NCBI RefSeq assembly: GCF_000455205.1 | Contig: NZ_AUWQ01000002.1 | Coordinates: 102,281-166,280 of the forward strand | DNA from: Mycobacterium sp. UM_CSW | GTDB lineage: Bacteria > Actinomycetota > Actinomycetes > Mycobacteriales > Mycobacteriaceae | Direction of reading: 5' to 3' | DNA: 64,000 nt | Part shown: positions 1 through 11,599 of the stretch, piece by piece | How the letters are laid out: each line of letters starts with the position of its first letter | Position numbering within the stretch: the stretch's first letter is position 1 | Notes under the pieces: generated by a model | Told to the model about the DNA's origin: nothing | The model's database searches: none | What the model saw: only the letters and a program-made list of their open reading frames with translations | Made by a program: the position numbers and the translations under genes

Positions 1-140
1 TGGAAAATCGCCAAGGCGGCGTAGTCACCGGCTCGCGATAGCGAGGCCGACGCGACTTCGAAATCCCCTGGCGCACAGCGCGTACCCCGCCGCGCCGGAT
101 TTCGCCGTGGCATCACGGTGGCGACCGAGGAGGTGTCCGT

Positions 141-947
141 TTAGCCCGCGACGGTGATTCGGCGGGCTGTCACGGGTTCAGCCTTGCCCTTCAGGTCGAG
201 TGTGACGACCTCGCCCCCTTCGACGGACGCGATGCGCGCTACAGCGTCGGACATGACGATCTCTCCGCCCGCTGCAACGCTTTGCAGCCGTGACGCGGTG
301 TTCACGACGTCGCCAATCGCGGTGAAGTCGCGGATCTCGCCTTCGCCGACGATCCCGACATACGCCGGGCCGACATCAAGACCGATGCCCACCTCCAGCT
401 GCGGACCGCCCGGCGTGCCGTACCCCTGTGCGCGCAGTATCGCGCGAGCGTCGCTGACCATTGAATCGACGTAGCGCCCGTCGGACGAAAGTGGCGCGAA
501 GTAGAGGCCCATCACGGCATCGCCGATGAGTTTGTCGACGATGCCGTGCCGAACGATCACCTGCGTCAGCTTTGAGTAGAAGCGATTGAGGGCCGCGACC
601 ACTTCACCGGGTGGCAAGGCCTCGGTCAGCGCGGTCGAGTTGCGGACGTCGGCGAAGAGAACTCCGATCGTCAGCGTGACGCCACCTGTTGGCGACTTCT
701 CGAAACAGGCCTGGCACCAGCGCGGGTTCTTGCGCGACGGGCTCTTGCCCGCGCGTCGCATCAGCCAGCCGCCGAATCCCGTATACGGGCTGCCGCAGGC
801 CTCACACCGCGGGGCAGAGGGGAGCCTGGAGAGCATTCGTATGCCTCGACGCACCCTGGCGTGCCCGAAATACTCGAAGAAGCGCGCCCATTCCTCCGCG
901 TCGGTCTGCGCATCTTCGGGGCGAGGTGGCGTGCGCTCGTGCGGCAT
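141..947 (-). CDS. Class III adenylate/guanylate cyclase with Cys-pair N-terminus
   Basis: Predicted 268-residue soluble cyclase making cAMP (or cGMP) from the nucleoside triphosphate. The catalytic domain covers about residues 92-268. Metal-binding aspartates are visible at D100 (FADVRNST) and D143 (IGDAVMG), a purine-side lysine at K139, and the transition-state Asn and Arg at N216 and R220 (VVNTASRL), so it looks active. The N-terminus carries two CxxC pairs (C48/C51 and C78/C81) about 26 residues apart, as in a small zinc ribbon; no HAMP or membrane segment is seen. It stands alone on the minus strand, 137 bases from the next gene. The start at 947 is the longest option and has only a weak, very close GAGGG upstream. 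Family call is firm; substrate and role are unknown. Confidence 0.9.
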   Translation of the reverse strand: MPHERTPPRPEDAQTDAEEWARFFEYFGHARVRRGIRMLSRLPSAPRCEACGSPYTGFGGWLMRRAGKSPSRKNPRWCQACFEKSPTGGVTLTIGVLFADVRNSTALTEALPPGEVVAALNRFYSKLTQVIVRHGIVDKLIGDAVMGLYFAPLSSDGRYVDSMVSDARAILRAQGYGTPGGPQLEVGIGLDVGPAYVGIVGEGEIRDFTAIGDVVNTASRLQSVAAGGEIVMSDAVARIASVEGGEVVTLDLKGKAEPVTARRITVAG

Positions 948-1084
948 CCCTCATTTTCGCACCGCCCGCGGTCCTGCTGCCGATTTTCGAAGGGAGCCGG
1001 GTGGCGAACAGTACGAGGCAATATCGCCGATCCCGCGACCTGTGGGAGGTCATATAGGCCCACAGCATCGCTGCTAGATCCGAA

Positions 1085-1642
1085 CTAGCCGGCCGCGTTG
1101 GGAAGCAGCGCCGGGCAGTTACCCGCCGCGTCCGTCGCCAGTTCGAAGTGCCACAGCTCGTTCGCATAAATCCGGCACAGCCCGAAGCGGGACCCGTTGG
1201 CGATGAGCCATTGATCGGCCCCGGCACCGCCGACGTCGACGGCCTCGCCGGTGACGTGCTTGGACATCTCCGGGGTCTGCACGTATTGGCGCGCCGCGGC
1301 GAGGCTGCCATAGGTCTGCACGGCGTTGTCCAGCAGTCGCTGCTGAAACTCCGGGGACCGCCAGCCCGAGGTGATGGTCATGGTCACGCCGTCCGCAGCG
1401 GCCGCGGTGGCGGCGCCCTGGATTGCTTTCAACAACGCTGGGTCGAGGCGCGCGATTGCCGAATATTGGACGTCGAACGGCGTCAGTTGGCCCCCGTTTG
1501 GCAGGGAACCATCGCCGGGGTCGGCGGGAGGAGCCAATGGGATGGTGTGATCGGCAAGCCTTGTGGGCGGTGCCGGTGGATCAGACGGCGCGAAGAAGCC
1601 GAACAGCCCGGCAATGGCGGCGGCCAACGCAACTGATCGCAT
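1085..1642 (-). CDS. Exported M15 (VanY-type) D-Ala-D-Ala carboxypeptidase-like protein
   Basis: A 185-residue secreted peptidase-like protein expected to trim peptidoglycan stem peptides outside the membrane. An N-terminal hydrophobic stretch (MRSVALAAAIAGLFGFF) is a signal peptide. The M15 zinc and catalytic motifs are present: SKHVTGEAVDVGG (HxxGxAxD type) and ELWHFEL (ExxWH type), with the typical TSGWRSPEFQQ segment before them. The start at 1642 is chosen because GAGAGGGAGC directly precedes its ATG; a start nine codons upstream lacks this. It follows the serine hydrolase gene on the same strand, suggesting a small cell-envelope neighbourhood. Substrate is inferred from the family only. 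Confidence 0.85.
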   Translation of the reverse strand: MRSVALAAAIAGLFGFFAPSDPPAPPTRLADHTIPLAPPADPGDGSLPNGGQLTPFDVQYSAIARLDPALLKAIQGAATAAAADGVTMTITSGWRSPEFQQRLLDNAVQTYGSLAAARQYVQTPEMSKHVTGEAVDVGGAGADQWLIANGSRFGLCRIYANELWHFELATDAAGNCPALLPNAAG

Positions 1643-1703
1643 GCTCCCTCTCGTGGCTGGTTTCCCCAAACTCTACCGAAGCGAAGTTCGGGGGAGCACC
1701 TCG

Positions 1704-2591
1704 TCAAACCTGGCTGGTGGAAAACGGCTGCGTCTCTTGGCCTGCCAAGGCTATGAAGTTATAGATCGGTGTGGTGTCGTAGGTGTAGTGGGACGCATTC
1801 GGACCGGCTGCCAAGAACATTCCGCCGTTGTAGATCGCTTCGGTTATGGAGATGATTTCTTCGACCGATGTGGTCGGGTTCACCAGTTTTAACGCGTCGC
1901 GCAGGATCGCGAAAATGTTTGGACTGTTTGCGTTTTGGACGATGTTGTAGATTTGCGTCTCGATGACTCCCGGACCGGCCTCAGCCGTCCATGGGTTGGG
2001 GCCGACGGGTGCGTCCGCGTAAATATCGTTACCGATACCGATGGTGTTGACGAAGTCGCCCCAGAAATGCCTGACCGGCGTGAGCAGGTGTGGTGCGACG
2101 TCCGCCGGCATCATGCAGGCCGGACCCGCAACGCCGCCAGTGACAACACCATCGACGTCCGCTGGCATCGGCCACCCAGCGAACTGGTTGCCTGAGGCGA
2201 ATCCCGGCAACCTGAGAGGGTTCCCCCAAACACCCACCGCGACAATGCGGTTCGCGATCTGCGGATTAAGCCACGCGATCGTGTGCAGGAATTGGCAGAC
2301 GACGATTGCGCCCTGTGAGTACCCAAGCAGGATGATGGAGCTGTCGGGATAGGACGGCGCTCCGGGTGGCGGATTGATTTGTGTGCAAAGCCTATTCAGC
2401 TCGGCGACGCCGGCGTCCACGCTCGGACCCATGGGGAACACGCTGGCCGGATAGTTACCGACGGGCTGCCAGTAGAACAGGTCCGGAAATGCAGCCGCCA
2501 GGGCGGAAGCTACTCCGGCGGGTTGCGGTGGCGTGGTGTTCCACATGTCGACACCGGTTCCCGATACGGTCATCACTATGTGCGGCATCAT
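1704..2591 (-). CDS. Lysin B/cutinase-like alpha/beta serine hydrolase
   Basis: A 295-residue protein of the alpha/beta hydrolase fold. The nucleophile elbow GYSQGA is clear at about residue 110, and a likely catalytic His lies near the C-terminus (NASHYTYD). The segments around YWQPVGNYPASVFPMGPS and PEAQIANR-like positions resemble mycobacteriophage Lysin B (mycolyl-arabinogalactan esterase) and mycobacterial PE-PPE serine-hydrolase domains rather than small secreted cutinases. There is no signal peptide at the annotated start, nor a PE domain. GGAAGG lies just before two consecutive ATG codons, so the start may be 2591 or 2588. Likely an esterase on lipid or glycolipid; the true substrate cannot be read from sequence. 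Could be of phage origin. Confidence 0.75.
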   Translation of the reverse strand: MMPHIVMTVSGTGVDMWNTTPPQPAGVASALAAAFPDLFYWQPVGNYPASVFPMGPSVDAGVAELNRLCTQINPPPGAPSYPDSSIILLGYSQGAIVVCQFLHTIAWLNPQIANRIVAVGVWGNPLRLPGFASGNQFAGWPMPADVDGVVTGGVAGPACMMPADVAPHLLTPVRHFWGDFVNTIGIGNDIYADAPVGPNPWTAEAGPGVIETQIYNIVQNANSPNIFAILRDALKLVNPTTSVEEIISITEAIYNGGMFLAAGPNASHYTYDTTPIYNFIALAGQETQPFSTSQV

Positions 2592-2707
2592 GCACCTTCC
2601 ACGTGTTTCTGAGATGCGGACCAGCGCTCAGAGGTGGAGTGCCCAGTCTTCGGCAGTCTGACACTCCTGCAGGAGGCCAGAACTTCTCGGTCGGTCGGTA
2701 TAGGCCG

Positions 2708-5458
2708 TTACTTCCAGAATTCGTTCATGGGTTGGGCGTACATGTCGTTGAAGGTCAACGGTCCCAGAGCTCCTGGCGAAGGGCTCAAGGCGTCTTCGAT
2801 GGTGGCCATCAGGCTGTACTGGTCGTAGTGGCTGGTGGCGATGAAGTGGCCGGATTGCATCGCCCCGGTCGCGGCGTTCACGGCGCCCGCGTTCGGGATG
2901 ACGATCATCGGGACGTTGTTGCCCTGGTTGCCGATGCCAAGCGACAGGTTGTTGTAGTCCTCGTCGAACGTGATGATGATCGCGTCGTGCTGGGTCGGGT
3001 CGGTCCACGTGTTCGAACCCATGATGGTAGACACCTGTTGCTGGACGAACTGGTCGCCGGCGGCGATGTTGTATTGATGCGTCGTGAGCTGGCTGCCCAG
3101 GAAGTTCAGCGCGCCGGTCGGAGTACTGACTGGGCCTTCCATGTTGTTCGACTCGTTGGCGGCTATCCACGTGAATTTCGGTGCGGTGCTTGGGTTTTGC
3201 AGATCGTGGTTCAAATTCGTCAGCGGGAGCAGGTGCGTCGTCAGGTAGTTCGGGTTGGGGTTGGCGTAGACGTAGTTGAACATCGCGAACGGCAATTGGT
3301 CGACGGCGTAGTCACCCGAGTCGACGATGGTGCCGGGGGCGGGCATGCTCTGTGCGTAACCCGCCCAGCTGACGCCCGAAGCATCCATTTTCGCCATGAG
3401 GTTGTTGTTTCCGTAGATGACGTTCGGCGGCGGGTTGACGTCAATGCCGTAGTCCGTTCCGCCCAGGATCCGGAAGTAGTTGGGGTCGCTGGGGTGCCCC
3501 AGCGCGTAGTAGTTGTTCGCGTATCCGTAGCTGTTGATCAGGGCGTTGATGTACGGCGCGTTAGGGCTGCCGAGGATGTCGCCGACGCCGTGGTTCTCCA
3601 TGTAGATCAAGAACACGTGATCCAGGTGGCCGACGTGGGACGTCGGCACGGTGAGCGTCGGCTGGGTGAGGTTCGGATCCCCGACGGTGAACGACAGGTT
3701 GTCGGCGAAGGCGTTGTTGTAGTTGCCCAGGACGGGGTTGTGGTCGGCGAAGGTCGCGGTCACCACGGCCTTGGTGGTGCCCACCGGGATCGTCCCGGAG
3801 ACGTCCCGTGACTGGAAGCCGGTGATTCCCAACCGATCCAGCGACGTGACCGACGTGGTCGTGCCCGTGCCCAGAACGGCCCCGCTGTTGTTGAGGAAGG
3901 TGACCTTCAGTGAGGTCGAGGACGCGTCCCCTAGGTAGCCGCCGAGCATTCCACTCAACGTGTACGGCGTTGTGCCGGTGTTGATCTTGCCGGCTGCGGC
4001 GCTCAGGTCGACGATTTGGCTCATAGTCGACGTGGCCACGGGTCCGCCGCCGGCGAAATTGCTGCCGCCGCCCGGAGGCGCGGCGCCGGGGAAGCCCAGG
4101 AAACCGGGGAGATCGGGGATGGAGAACGGTCCCGGGTAACCGCGCGGGGTGCCGTAGGCGATGATCGTCGGCGTGCCGCTCACCGTCCAGCCCGGAATGG
4201 TCACGCCGCTGTAGCCCGACCCGGACGGGTCGGCCGTTTCGAAGCCGGGGTTGACCAACAGGTTCGGGCTCATCGGTAGCCCCGGGATCCCGTTGCGGCC
4301 AAGCAATGTCCCGCCCGCCCCCACGGTGCCGGGTCCGCCCAACAGCCCGGCGCCGGCGTTGCCGCCATTGCCACCGTTGCCGCCGACGCCGACCAGGAAG
4401 GAACTGCCGCCGCCCCCGCCGCTTCCGCCGCTGAAAGTCGAAGTCGGGGCGACGTCCGCGCCGGCCGCGCCGGGACCGCCGTTGCCCACCAGCGATCCGC
4501 CATTCCCGCCGTGGCCGCCGTCTCCGCCGGGACCCGCCGCGGCGAATCCGCCGGGCCCACCGGCCCCGCCGGAGCCCACGAATCCGACGCCGCCACCGGC
4601 CCCGCCCTGGCCGCCGGAATGGGTTCCGGCGGTTGCTCCCGACGTGCCGCCGGCGCCACCGGCACCGCCGGAGCCCACCCAGCCCGCAGTGGCGCCGACT
4701 CCGCCGCCGCCACCGGCACCGTTAACGCTGGATCCGCCGGCCCCACCAGACCCGCCGGTGCCCGAGACCGCGCCGCCCGCCCCGCCGGACCCGCCGGGAC
4801 CGCCGGCGTTGAACGAGCTGGAGCCGCCGTCGCCGCCGCCCCCGCCGGGACCGAACAACGAGCCGCCGCTGCCGCCGGGCCCGCCGGACCCGCCGGCCGA
4901 GTTGATGGACGATCCGCCGACCCCGCCGTCGCCGCCGCCGGCGCCGAACAGCCCACCCGCGCCGCCCGCGCCGCCGGTGCCGCCGGCGCCGGCCGCCGAG
5001 TTGATTCCGGACCCGCCGGCGCCGCCGTTACCGATCAGCCAGCCGCCGTTCCCGCCGGGTTGACCGGTTCCAACCGCGCCGGGTGCGCCGTTGCCGATCA
5101 GCGGTCGGCCGGACAGCAACAGGAAGGGCGCGTTGATGGCACCGAGCAGGTCTTGCTGCACGCTCTGCAACGGCACGGCGCTCGCCGCCTCGGCGCCGGC
5201 ATAGGCGGCCCCGGCGGCGTCCAATGCCCGCACGAACTCGGAATGAAATGCCGCCGCCTGAGCGCTAAGCGCCTGAAAGGCTTGTCCATGCCCGGAAAAC
5301 AGCGACGCGATCGCCGCCGAAACCTCGTCGGCGGCGGCTGCCGCCACCCCCGTGGTTGGCGACGCCGCGGCATTCGCGGCGGTCAGCGCCGAGCCGATGT
5401 CGGACAGATCCGTTGCCGCCGAAGCCAGAAACTCCGGGGCCGCCACCAAATACGACAT
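2708..5458 (-). CDS. PE-PGRS protein with C-terminal phosphoesterase domain
   Basis: A 916-residue mosaic protein. Residues 1 to about 95 are a canonical PE domain ([11 protein letters not shown] start), expected to direct type VII (ESX-5) export. Residues about 125-385 are Gly/Ala/Asn-rich PGRS repeats. Residues about 395-605 form a beta-rich module beginning NLLVNPGFE, resembling DUF642/carbohydrate-binding-type domains. Residues about 610-916 resemble the phosphoesterase/phospholipase C-acid phosphatase superfamily: [10 protein letters not shown] (metal/nucleophile region), [11 protein letters not shown] and [14 protein letters not shown]. This combination implies a surface or secreted enzyme acting on a phosphate ester. 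Most PE-PGRS proteins lack an identifiable enzyme domain. Family assignments are from motif recognition; activity is inferred. Confidence 0.85.
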   Translation of the reverse strand: MSYLVAAPEFLASAATDLSDIGSALTAANAAASPTTGVAAAAADEVSAAIASLFSGHGQAFQALSAQAAAFHSEFVRALDAAGAAYAGAEAASAVPLQSVQQDLLGAINAPFLLLSGRPLIGNGAPGAVGTGQPGGNGGWLIGNGGAGGSGINSAAGAGGTGGAGGAGGLFGAGGGDGGVGGSSINSAGGSGGPGGSGGSLFGPGGGGGDGGSSSFNAGGPGGSGGAGGAVSGTGGSGGAGGSSVNGAGGGGGVGATAGWVGSGGAGGAGGTSGATAGTHSGGQGGAGGGVGFVGSGGAGGPGGFAAAGPGGDGGHGGNGGSLVGNGGPGAAGADVAPTSTFSGGSGGGGGSSFLVGVGGNGGNGGNAGAGLLGGPGTVGAGGTLLGRNGIPGLPMSPNLLVNPGFETADPSGSGYSGVTIPGWTVSGTPTIIAYGTPRGYPGPFSIPDLPGFLGFPGAAPPGGGSNFAGGGPVATSTMSQIVDLSAAAGKINTGTTPYTLSGMLGGYLGDASSTSLKVTFLNNSGAVLGTGTTTSVTSLDRLGITGFQSRDVSGTIPVGTTKAVVTATFADHNPVLGNYNNAFADNLSFTVGDPNLTQPTLTVPTSHVGHLDHVFLIYMENHGVGDILGSPNAPYINALINSYGYANNYYALGHPSDPNYFRILGGTDYGIDVNPPPNVIYGNNNLMAKMDASGVSWAGYAQSMPAPGTIVDSGDYAVDQLPFAMFNYVYANPNPNYLTTHLLPLTNLNHDLQNPSTAPKFTWIAANESNNMEGPVSTPTGALNFLGSQLTTHQYNIAAGDQFVQQQVSTIMGSNTWTDPTQHDAIIITFDEDYNNLSLGIGNQGNNVPMIVIPNAGAVNAATGAMQSGHFIATSHYDQYSLMATIEDALSPSPGALGPLTFNDMYAQPMNEFWK

Positions 5459-5656
5459 CGTATTCCTTCCGCCAGATCGTCGACATATCGGTGAAGCGGA
5501 CGCACATGAAATTGTGTCGAGAGCGTACGCCCATTTCGTCCGGATATTCCAGTGTTTACGCTAAGCAATTCGCCCACGATGCTAGATCACTTGCACCGCA
5601 AGGGATCTTGGAGGTGCGTCAGAACCCGGCGTATTCCATTTTCGTGGATGGCGGGC

Positions 5657-6190
5657 TCAATTGTCGAAATACCTTGATTTGTCGAGCAACCGGCGGTCGC
5701 GTTCTTGTTGGCGATCCTGCTGGTAGGCCTCGACCTGTTCGGCGACCCATTCTTCGAGCAACCGGTCTTGTAAGGCGAACATCTCTTTTTCCTCGTCCGG
5801 CTCGCCATGGTCGTAGCCGAGCAGATGCAGCACGCCGTGAATTGTCAACAGCGCCAACTCATGTCCCAGGCTGTGGCCCGCCGCGGCCGCCTGTTCGGCG
5901 GCGAATTCCGGGCACAGCACAATGTCGCCCAGCATCGACGGCCCGGGCTCGGGCGCGTCGGGCCGGCCGCCCGGTTCGAGTTCGTCCATCGGGAAGCTCA
6001 TCACATCGGTCGGCCCGGGCAGGTCCATCCAGCGCATGTGCAGGTCGGCCATCGCGGCGGTGTCCAGCAGCACCATGGACAGCTCGGCGCTCGGGTTGAC
6101 GTCCATCCGGGCGATGACGAACTTCGCGACGCTTACCAATTCCGCTTCGGAGACGTCGATGCCCGACTCGTTGGAGACTTCGATGCTCAT
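5657..6190 (-). CDS. ybeY: Endoribonuclease/rRNA maturation factor YbeY
   Basis: A 177-residue member of the UPF0054/YbeY family, a zinc-dependent RNase involved in 16S rRNA 3'-end maturation and ribosome quality control. The signature [16 protein letters not shown] (HGxLHLxGYDH) is at about residues 118-133 and supplies the three zinc histidines. The start codon overlaps the phoH stop by four bases (ATGA), so the two are translationally coupled, as in other mycobacteria. In M. tuberculosis the next gene downstream is a CorC-like protein; here a PE-PGRS gene follows after about 200 bases, marking a synteny break. Confidence 0.95.
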   Translation of the reverse strand: MSIEVSNESGIDVSEAELVSVAKFVIARMDVNPSAELSMVLLDTAAMADLHMRWMDLPGPTDVMSFPMDELEPGGRPDAPEPGPSMLGDIVLCPEFAAEQAAAAGHSLGHELALLTIHGVLHLLGYDHGEPDEEKEMFALQDRLLEEWVAEQVEAYQQDRQQERDRRLLDKSRYFDN

Positions 6191-7233
6191 CGGCGGCTGC
6201 GACTACCCGAGGCGCGCCGGGCCGCCCGGTTCATCCCCGAACCGGGCTCCTCGTATCGGGCGTAGGCGTCGACGATCTCCGAAACCAGCCGGTGGCGCAC
6301 CACATCCACGCTCGTCAGCTCCGCGATGTAGATGTCGTCGACGCTCTCGAGGATCTCGACCGCCGACCGCAGGCCCGACCGCGCGCCACCGGGTAGGTCG
6401 ATCTGGGTCATGTCCCCGGTGACGACGACCTTCGACCCGAAACCGAGTCGGGTGAGGAACATCTTCATCTGTTCGGCGGTGGTGTTCTGCGCCTCGTCGA
6501 GCACGATGAAGGCATCATTCAACGTGCGGCCACGCATGTACGCCAGCGGTGCGACCTCAATTACCCCGGCGGACATCAGCTTTGGGATCAGCTCGGCGTC
6601 CATCATGTCGTACAGGGCGTCGTAAAGCGGGCGCAGATAGGGGTCGATCTTTTCGCTCAGCGTCCCGGGCAAAAAGCCAAGGCGCTCACCGGCTTCCACC
6701 GCCGGGCGGGTCAGGATGATCCGGCTGACCTGCTTGGTCTGCAGCGCGTGCACGGCCTTGGCCATCGCCAGATACGTCTTGCCGGTGCCGGCGGGGCCGA
6801 CTCCGAACACGATCGTGTTGACGTCGATGGCGTCGACGTAGCGCTTCTGGTTGAGCGTCTTGGGCCGGATCGTGTTGCCGCGGCGCGACAGGATGTCCAG
6901 GGTGAGCACCTCGGCGGGTGATTCGTTGCCGGTGCCGACGAGCATCGCCACGCTGTGGCGCACCACCTCCGGGGTCATCGGCTGGCCGCTGGCCACGATG
7001 GCCACCAGCTCGGAGACCGCCCGCTCGGCCAGCGCGACGTCGGCCGGCTCGCCGGAGATGGTGACGGCATTGCCCCGCACGTGCAGATCGGCGCTGAGGA
7101 TGCGTTCCAGGGCGCGCAGGTTTTCGTCTGCCGAACCGAGCAGGCCCACGACGAGATCGGGCGGAACGTTGATGCTGCTGCGAACCTGGGAGGTCGATGC
7201 TGCGTCAGCAGCGCTGGTCTCGCGGGGCGTCAC
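6187..7233 (-). CDS. phoH1: PhoH-like ATPase
   Basis: A 348-residue PhoH-family P-loop ATPase matching mycobacterial PhoH1 in length and context. Walker A is [16 protein letters not shown] and Walker B is [10 protein letters not shown], followed by the conserved [12 protein letters not shown] sensor. An N-terminal KH-like region ([16 protein letters not shown]) suggests RNA contact. It is the upstream partner of ybeY with a four-base overlap, supporting a joint role in RNA metabolism. The start is GTG at 7233; no strong ribosome binding site is seen. The name is given on family and synteny. Confidence 0.95.
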   Translation of the reverse strand: MTPRETSAADAASTSQVRSSINVPPDLVVGLLGSADENLRALERILSADLHVRGNAVTISGEPADVALAERAVSELVAIVASGQPMTPEVVRHSVAMLVGTGNESPAEVLTLDILSRRGNTIRPKTLNQKRYVDAIDVNTIVFGVGPAGTGKTYLAMAKAVHALQTKQVSRIILTRPAVEAGERLGFLPGTLSEKIDPYLRPLYDALYDMMDAELIPKLMSAGVIEVAPLAYMRGRTLNDAFIVLDEAQNTTAEQMKMFLTRLGFGSKVVVTGDMTQIDLPGGARSGLRSAVEILESVDDIYIAELTSVDVVRHRLVSEIVDAYARYEEPGSGMNRAARRASGSRSRR

Positions 7234-7290
7234 GTGGTTTCCGATGCCTGCCTTCTGGGGTCCTGACGTGGTGAAATCCTGGCTTGCAGT

Positions 7291-8097
7291 CTACCGCCGG
7301 TCAGGACTGTGTCCCAACGGTTCGTTCGCCGGCGATTGTGTATCCGCATGTTGATCCCATCGCGGGGTGAGCACGCCCAGCGCCCCGAGTGCCACCGCGG
7401 CCGCGCTCGACGTCCGCAGCACCTGCGGGCCGAGCCGGACCGCCGCCGCGCCCGCGTCGGTCAGCGCGGCGATCTCGTCGGGCGCGATGCCTCCTTCGGG
7501 CCCGACCAGCAGAAAAATCGAATCCGCTTGGGCCACAGTGTTATCCGCAAGCCGATCAACCGCCGACTCGTGCAGGGCCAGCACCGCGGACCCGGCCGCC
7601 ACCTCGTCGCGAACCCGCTGCGTCAGCGCCGCGGTGGACATCAGGCCGTCGACGGGCGGGATGTGCGCCCGACGGGACTGCCGGGCCGCCGAACGGGCGA
7701 CGGCGCGCCACCGGCGCAGGCCCTTGTCGACCCGGGCGCCCTCCCAGCTCGCCACGCAGCGGGCCGCCTGCCAGGCCAGGAACGCGTCGGCGCCGGCTTC
7801 GGTGGCCAACTCGATCGCCAGCTCGGAACGGTCGGACTTGGGCAACGCCTGCACCACCGTCACCGCGGGACGCGGCGGCTCCACGGTCCAGCGCTCCAGG
7901 ACCCGGGCCCGCAGCCCATCGCGGCCCGATTGCTCCACCACGCACCGGCCGAGGGTTCCGGCGCCGTCGCCGAGCACCAGTTCTTCGCCGGGACGAATTC
8001 GCCGCACGGTGGCGGCGTGGAAGCCCTCGTCGCCCTCGACGGCGGCCAACTCGCCGGCGTCGGGCAGTGCGTCAACGTAAAACAGCGTTGCCACCAT
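7291..8097 (-). CDS. rsmE: 16S rRNA m3U1498 methyltransferase RsmE
   Basis: A 268-residue SPOUT-class methyltransferase using S-adenosylmethionine to methylate U1498 of 16S rRNA. The knotted SAM-binding motifs are visible near the C-terminus: [11 protein letters not shown] and [12 protein letters not shown] (LGxxILR type). An N-terminal PUA-like portion begins [13 protein letters not shown]. The start at 8097 is chosen because AGGAG lies five bases before its ATG; an in-frame ATG eight codons upstream lacks this. It sits between dnaJ2 and phoH in the order known from M. tuberculosis, but without the PE-PGRS gene found there. Confidence 0.95.
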   Translation of the reverse strand: MVATLFYVDALPDAGELAAVEGDEGFHAATVRRIRPGEELVLGDGAGTLGRCVVEQSGRDGLRARVLERWTVEPPRPAVTVVQALPKSDRSELAIELATEAGADAFLAWQAARCVASWEGARVDKGLRRWRAVARSAARQSRRAHIPPVDGLMSTAALTQRVRDEVAAGSAVLALHESAVDRLADNTVAQADSIFLLVGPEGGIAPDEIAALTDAGAAAVRLGPQVLRTSSAAAVALGALGVLTPRWDQHADTQSPANEPLGHSPDRR

Positions 8098-8200
8098 GGG
8101 TTCTCCTACGCCAGCCGCCACCGAGCGTGGGCGCTAGGTACGAAATCTGGCCTGAATTCGTACATAGACCCCACGTTCGACGAAATGAGACGAAGGCGAA

Positions 8201-9346
8201 CTAGCGCCCGGTAAACGTCTCGCGGAGCCGGCTGAACAGCCCGCCGCCGGCGTGCGTCGAGCGGACCTCGGCCACATCGCGGCTGCGGCGGTCCTTGAAC
8301 TCCCGCAATAGTTCGGTGTCGCGGTGGTCCAGGCGGGCCGGCACCACCACTTCGACGTGGACGTTCAGGTTGCCCCGGGCGCCCGAGCGCAGGTGCGGCA
8401 TCCCGTGCCCGCGCAGCGTGATGACCGTGCCGGGCTGCGTCCCCGGCGGGATGGTGATCTCGCTGGTGCCGTCCAGGATCGCGTCGATGGTGATGGTGAC
8501 GCCCAGTGCCGCGTCGACCATCGGCACCGAGACCGTGCAGTGCAGGTCGTCGCCGTCGCGGACGAAGATGTCGTGGGCCTGCTCATGGACCTCGACATAG
8601 AGGTCACCGGCCGGCCCTCCCCCGGGCCCAACCTCGCCCTGCGCGGCGAGCCGGACGCGCATGCCCTCGCCGACGCCGGCCGGGATCTTGACGCTGATCT
8701 CCCGGCGGGCCCGCACCCGGCCGTCGCCCATGCACTGGTGGCACGGGTCGGGAATCACCACCCCGACACCGCGGCAGGTGGGACACGGCCGTGACGTCAC
8801 CATCTGGCCCAGCAGCGAACGCTGCACGGTTTGCACCTCGCCGCGGCCACCGCAGGTGTCGCAGGGGACGGGCACCGAGTCGCCGTTGGTGCCCTTGCCC
8901 TGGCACCGATCGCACAGGACCGCGGTGTCGACGGTGACCTGCTTGGTCACCCCGGTCGCGCATTCTTCAAGGTCCAGCCGCATCCGCAGCAGCGAGTCCG
9001 AGCCGGGCCGGACCCGCCCGATGGGCCCGCGCGAGGCCGAGCCCGCGCTGAAGCCGCCGCCGAAGAAGGCCTCGAACACGTCGCCCAGGTTCCCGAAGCC
9101 GCCGAAACCGCCGCCGGCCGCGGCGGCATTCTCCAGCGGATCGCCGCCCAAGTCGACGATCCGTCGCTTCTCCGGGTCGCTCAGCACCTCGTAGGCGACG
9201 CTGATCTCCTTGAACTTCGCCTGCGCGGCCTCGTCGGGGTTGACGTCCGGATGCAGCTCGCGCGCCAACTTGCGGTACGCGCGTTTGATCTCCGCATCGC
9301 TGGCGTTCCTGCTCACGCCGAGCAGCCCGTAATAGTCGCGTGCCAC
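8201..9346 (-). CDS. dnaJ2: Chaperone DnaJ2
   Basis: A 381-residue full-length type I J-protein that stimulates DnaK ATPase and delivers unfolded substrates. Residues 1-70 are the J domain with the HPD motif ([10 protein letters not shown]). A Gly/Phe-rich linker follows at about 75-110. The zinc region holds four CxxCxGxG repeats ([32 protein letters not shown]), then the two C-terminal substrate-binding domains. Directly downstream of hrcA on the same strand with a 70-base gap, so probably co-transcribed with its heat-shock repressor. Confidence 0.97.
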   Translation of the reverse strand: MARDYYGLLGVSRNASDAEIKRAYRKLARELHPDVNPDEAAQAKFKEISVAYEVLSDPEKRRIVDLGGDPLENAAAAGGGFGGFGNLGDVFEAFFGGGFSAGSASRGPIGRVRPGSDSLLRMRLDLEECATGVTKQVTVDTAVLCDRCQGKGTNGDSVPVPCDTCGGRGEVQTVQRSLLGQMVTSRPCPTCRGVGVVIPDPCHQCMGDGRVRARREISVKIPAGVGEGMRVRLAAQGEVGPGGGPAGDLYVEVHEQAHDIFVRDGDDLHCTVSVPMVDAALGVTITIDAILDGTSEITIPPGTQPGTVITLRGHGMPHLRSGARGNLNVHVEVVVPARLDHRDTELLREFKDRRSRDVAEVRSTHAGGGLFSRLRETFTGR

Positions 9347-9416
9347 GCCTGACTCTCCTGAAACGTCTTAAGCCGCGGCTACGCGGCCGTCCACAAACTC
9401 CGGTGCGGGGGCACGG

Positions 9417-10939
<1,523 letters not shown>

Positions 10940-10942
10940 CCG

Positions 10943-10969
10943 CGTCACGTTAGGGCGTCGCCCGGTGTC
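10943..10969 (+). promoter_or_regulatory. Candidate ECF41-type promoter
   Basis: The sequence CGTCACG, a 16-base spacer, then TGTC resembles the published ECF41 promoter pattern (TGTCACA about 16 bases before CGTC) with one mismatch in the -35 core and one in the -10. It lies 33 bases upstream of the AhpD-like gene that is coupled to the ECF41-type sigma gene, as expected for autoregulation of such pairs. Confidence 0.35.
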
Positions 10970-11002
10970 GACCTAGTAGGACGACATTCAAGGAGGACCG
11001 CC

Positions 11003-11599
11003 ATGCCTCGGCTGCAAGGAGTCTCGGACCGCGACGCCACGCTGGGCGCCAAGATCGCCTTCTTCTTCACCAAGCGCAAGCTGTCGCAAATGGCCGGCCT
11101 GGGGACGGCTGGGATGCTGGAACCGCTGCGCATGTACGCGCATATCCCGCGCTTGCTCAACGCCTACGGCAAGCTGGAGCAGGCCGAGTCGAAGCTGGAT
11201 ATCCTCAGCCCTCGCCAGCGCGCGCTGGCCGAGTTGAAGTCGGCGACCACCGTGGGCTGCGAGTACTGCATCGACCTGGGCTCACAGATCGCCCGCCAGT
11301 GGGGAATCACCGACGAGGAGCTACTCGGGATGGCCGACTACCGCAACGCGTCGTGCTTCTCCGAGCTCGACAAGCTGATCCTGGAGTACGCCACCGCGAT
11401 CAGCCGCACCCCGGTCGAGGTGAGCGACGAGCTCTTCGAGGCGCTGCGCGCCCACTTCGACACGCCGCAACTCGTCGGGCTGACTCACGTCATCACGCTG
11501 GGGAACCTGCGCGCCCGGTTCAACATCGCGCTCGACATCGGGTCCTCCGGCTTTTCCGGTAACCGGGTCTGCGCCCTGCCCGAGACCGGTCGCGCGTGA
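11003..11599 (+). CDS. AhpD-like carboxymuconolactone decarboxylase family protein
   Basis: A 198-residue protein of the carboxymuconolactone decarboxylase/AhpD family. The redox-active CxxC is at TVGCEYCIDLGSQ with a downstream acidic/His environment typical of AhpD-like peroxidase partners. AAGGAGG sits eight bases before the ATG. Its last four bases (GTGA) contain the start of the following sigma factor gene, so the two are translationally coupled. Proteins of this class (COE: carboxymuconolactone decarboxylase, oxidoreductase or epimerase) are the typical neighbours of ECF41 sigma factors, suggesting this is the target or modulator of that sigma factor. The gene pair is absent from the equivalent M. 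tuberculosis site. Confidence 0.9.
   Translation: MPRLQGVSDRDATLGAKIAFFFTKRKLSQMAGLGTAGMLEPLRMYAHIPRLLNAYGKLEQAESKLDILSPRQRALAELKSATTVGCEYCIDLGSQIARQWGITDEELLGMADYRNASCFSELDKLILEYATAISRTPVEVSDELFEALRAHFDTPQLVGLTHVITLGNLRARFNIALDIGSSGFSGNRVCALPETGRA

Noticed and set aside
1-140. Possible gene end at the left edge
   Set aside because: No supported frame; nothing identifiable in these bases.
2381-3811. 476-residue plus-strand frame opposite the PE-PGRS gene
   Set aside because: Antisense to a well-supported coding gene; composition is Arg/Val/His-rich as expected of high-GC shadow frames, with no recognisable domain.
4250-5063. Proline-rich plus-strand frame with repeats that could be mistaken for a CRISPR or repeat protein
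   Set aside because: It is the complement of the PGRS glycine repeats; no palindromic repeats or regular spacers.
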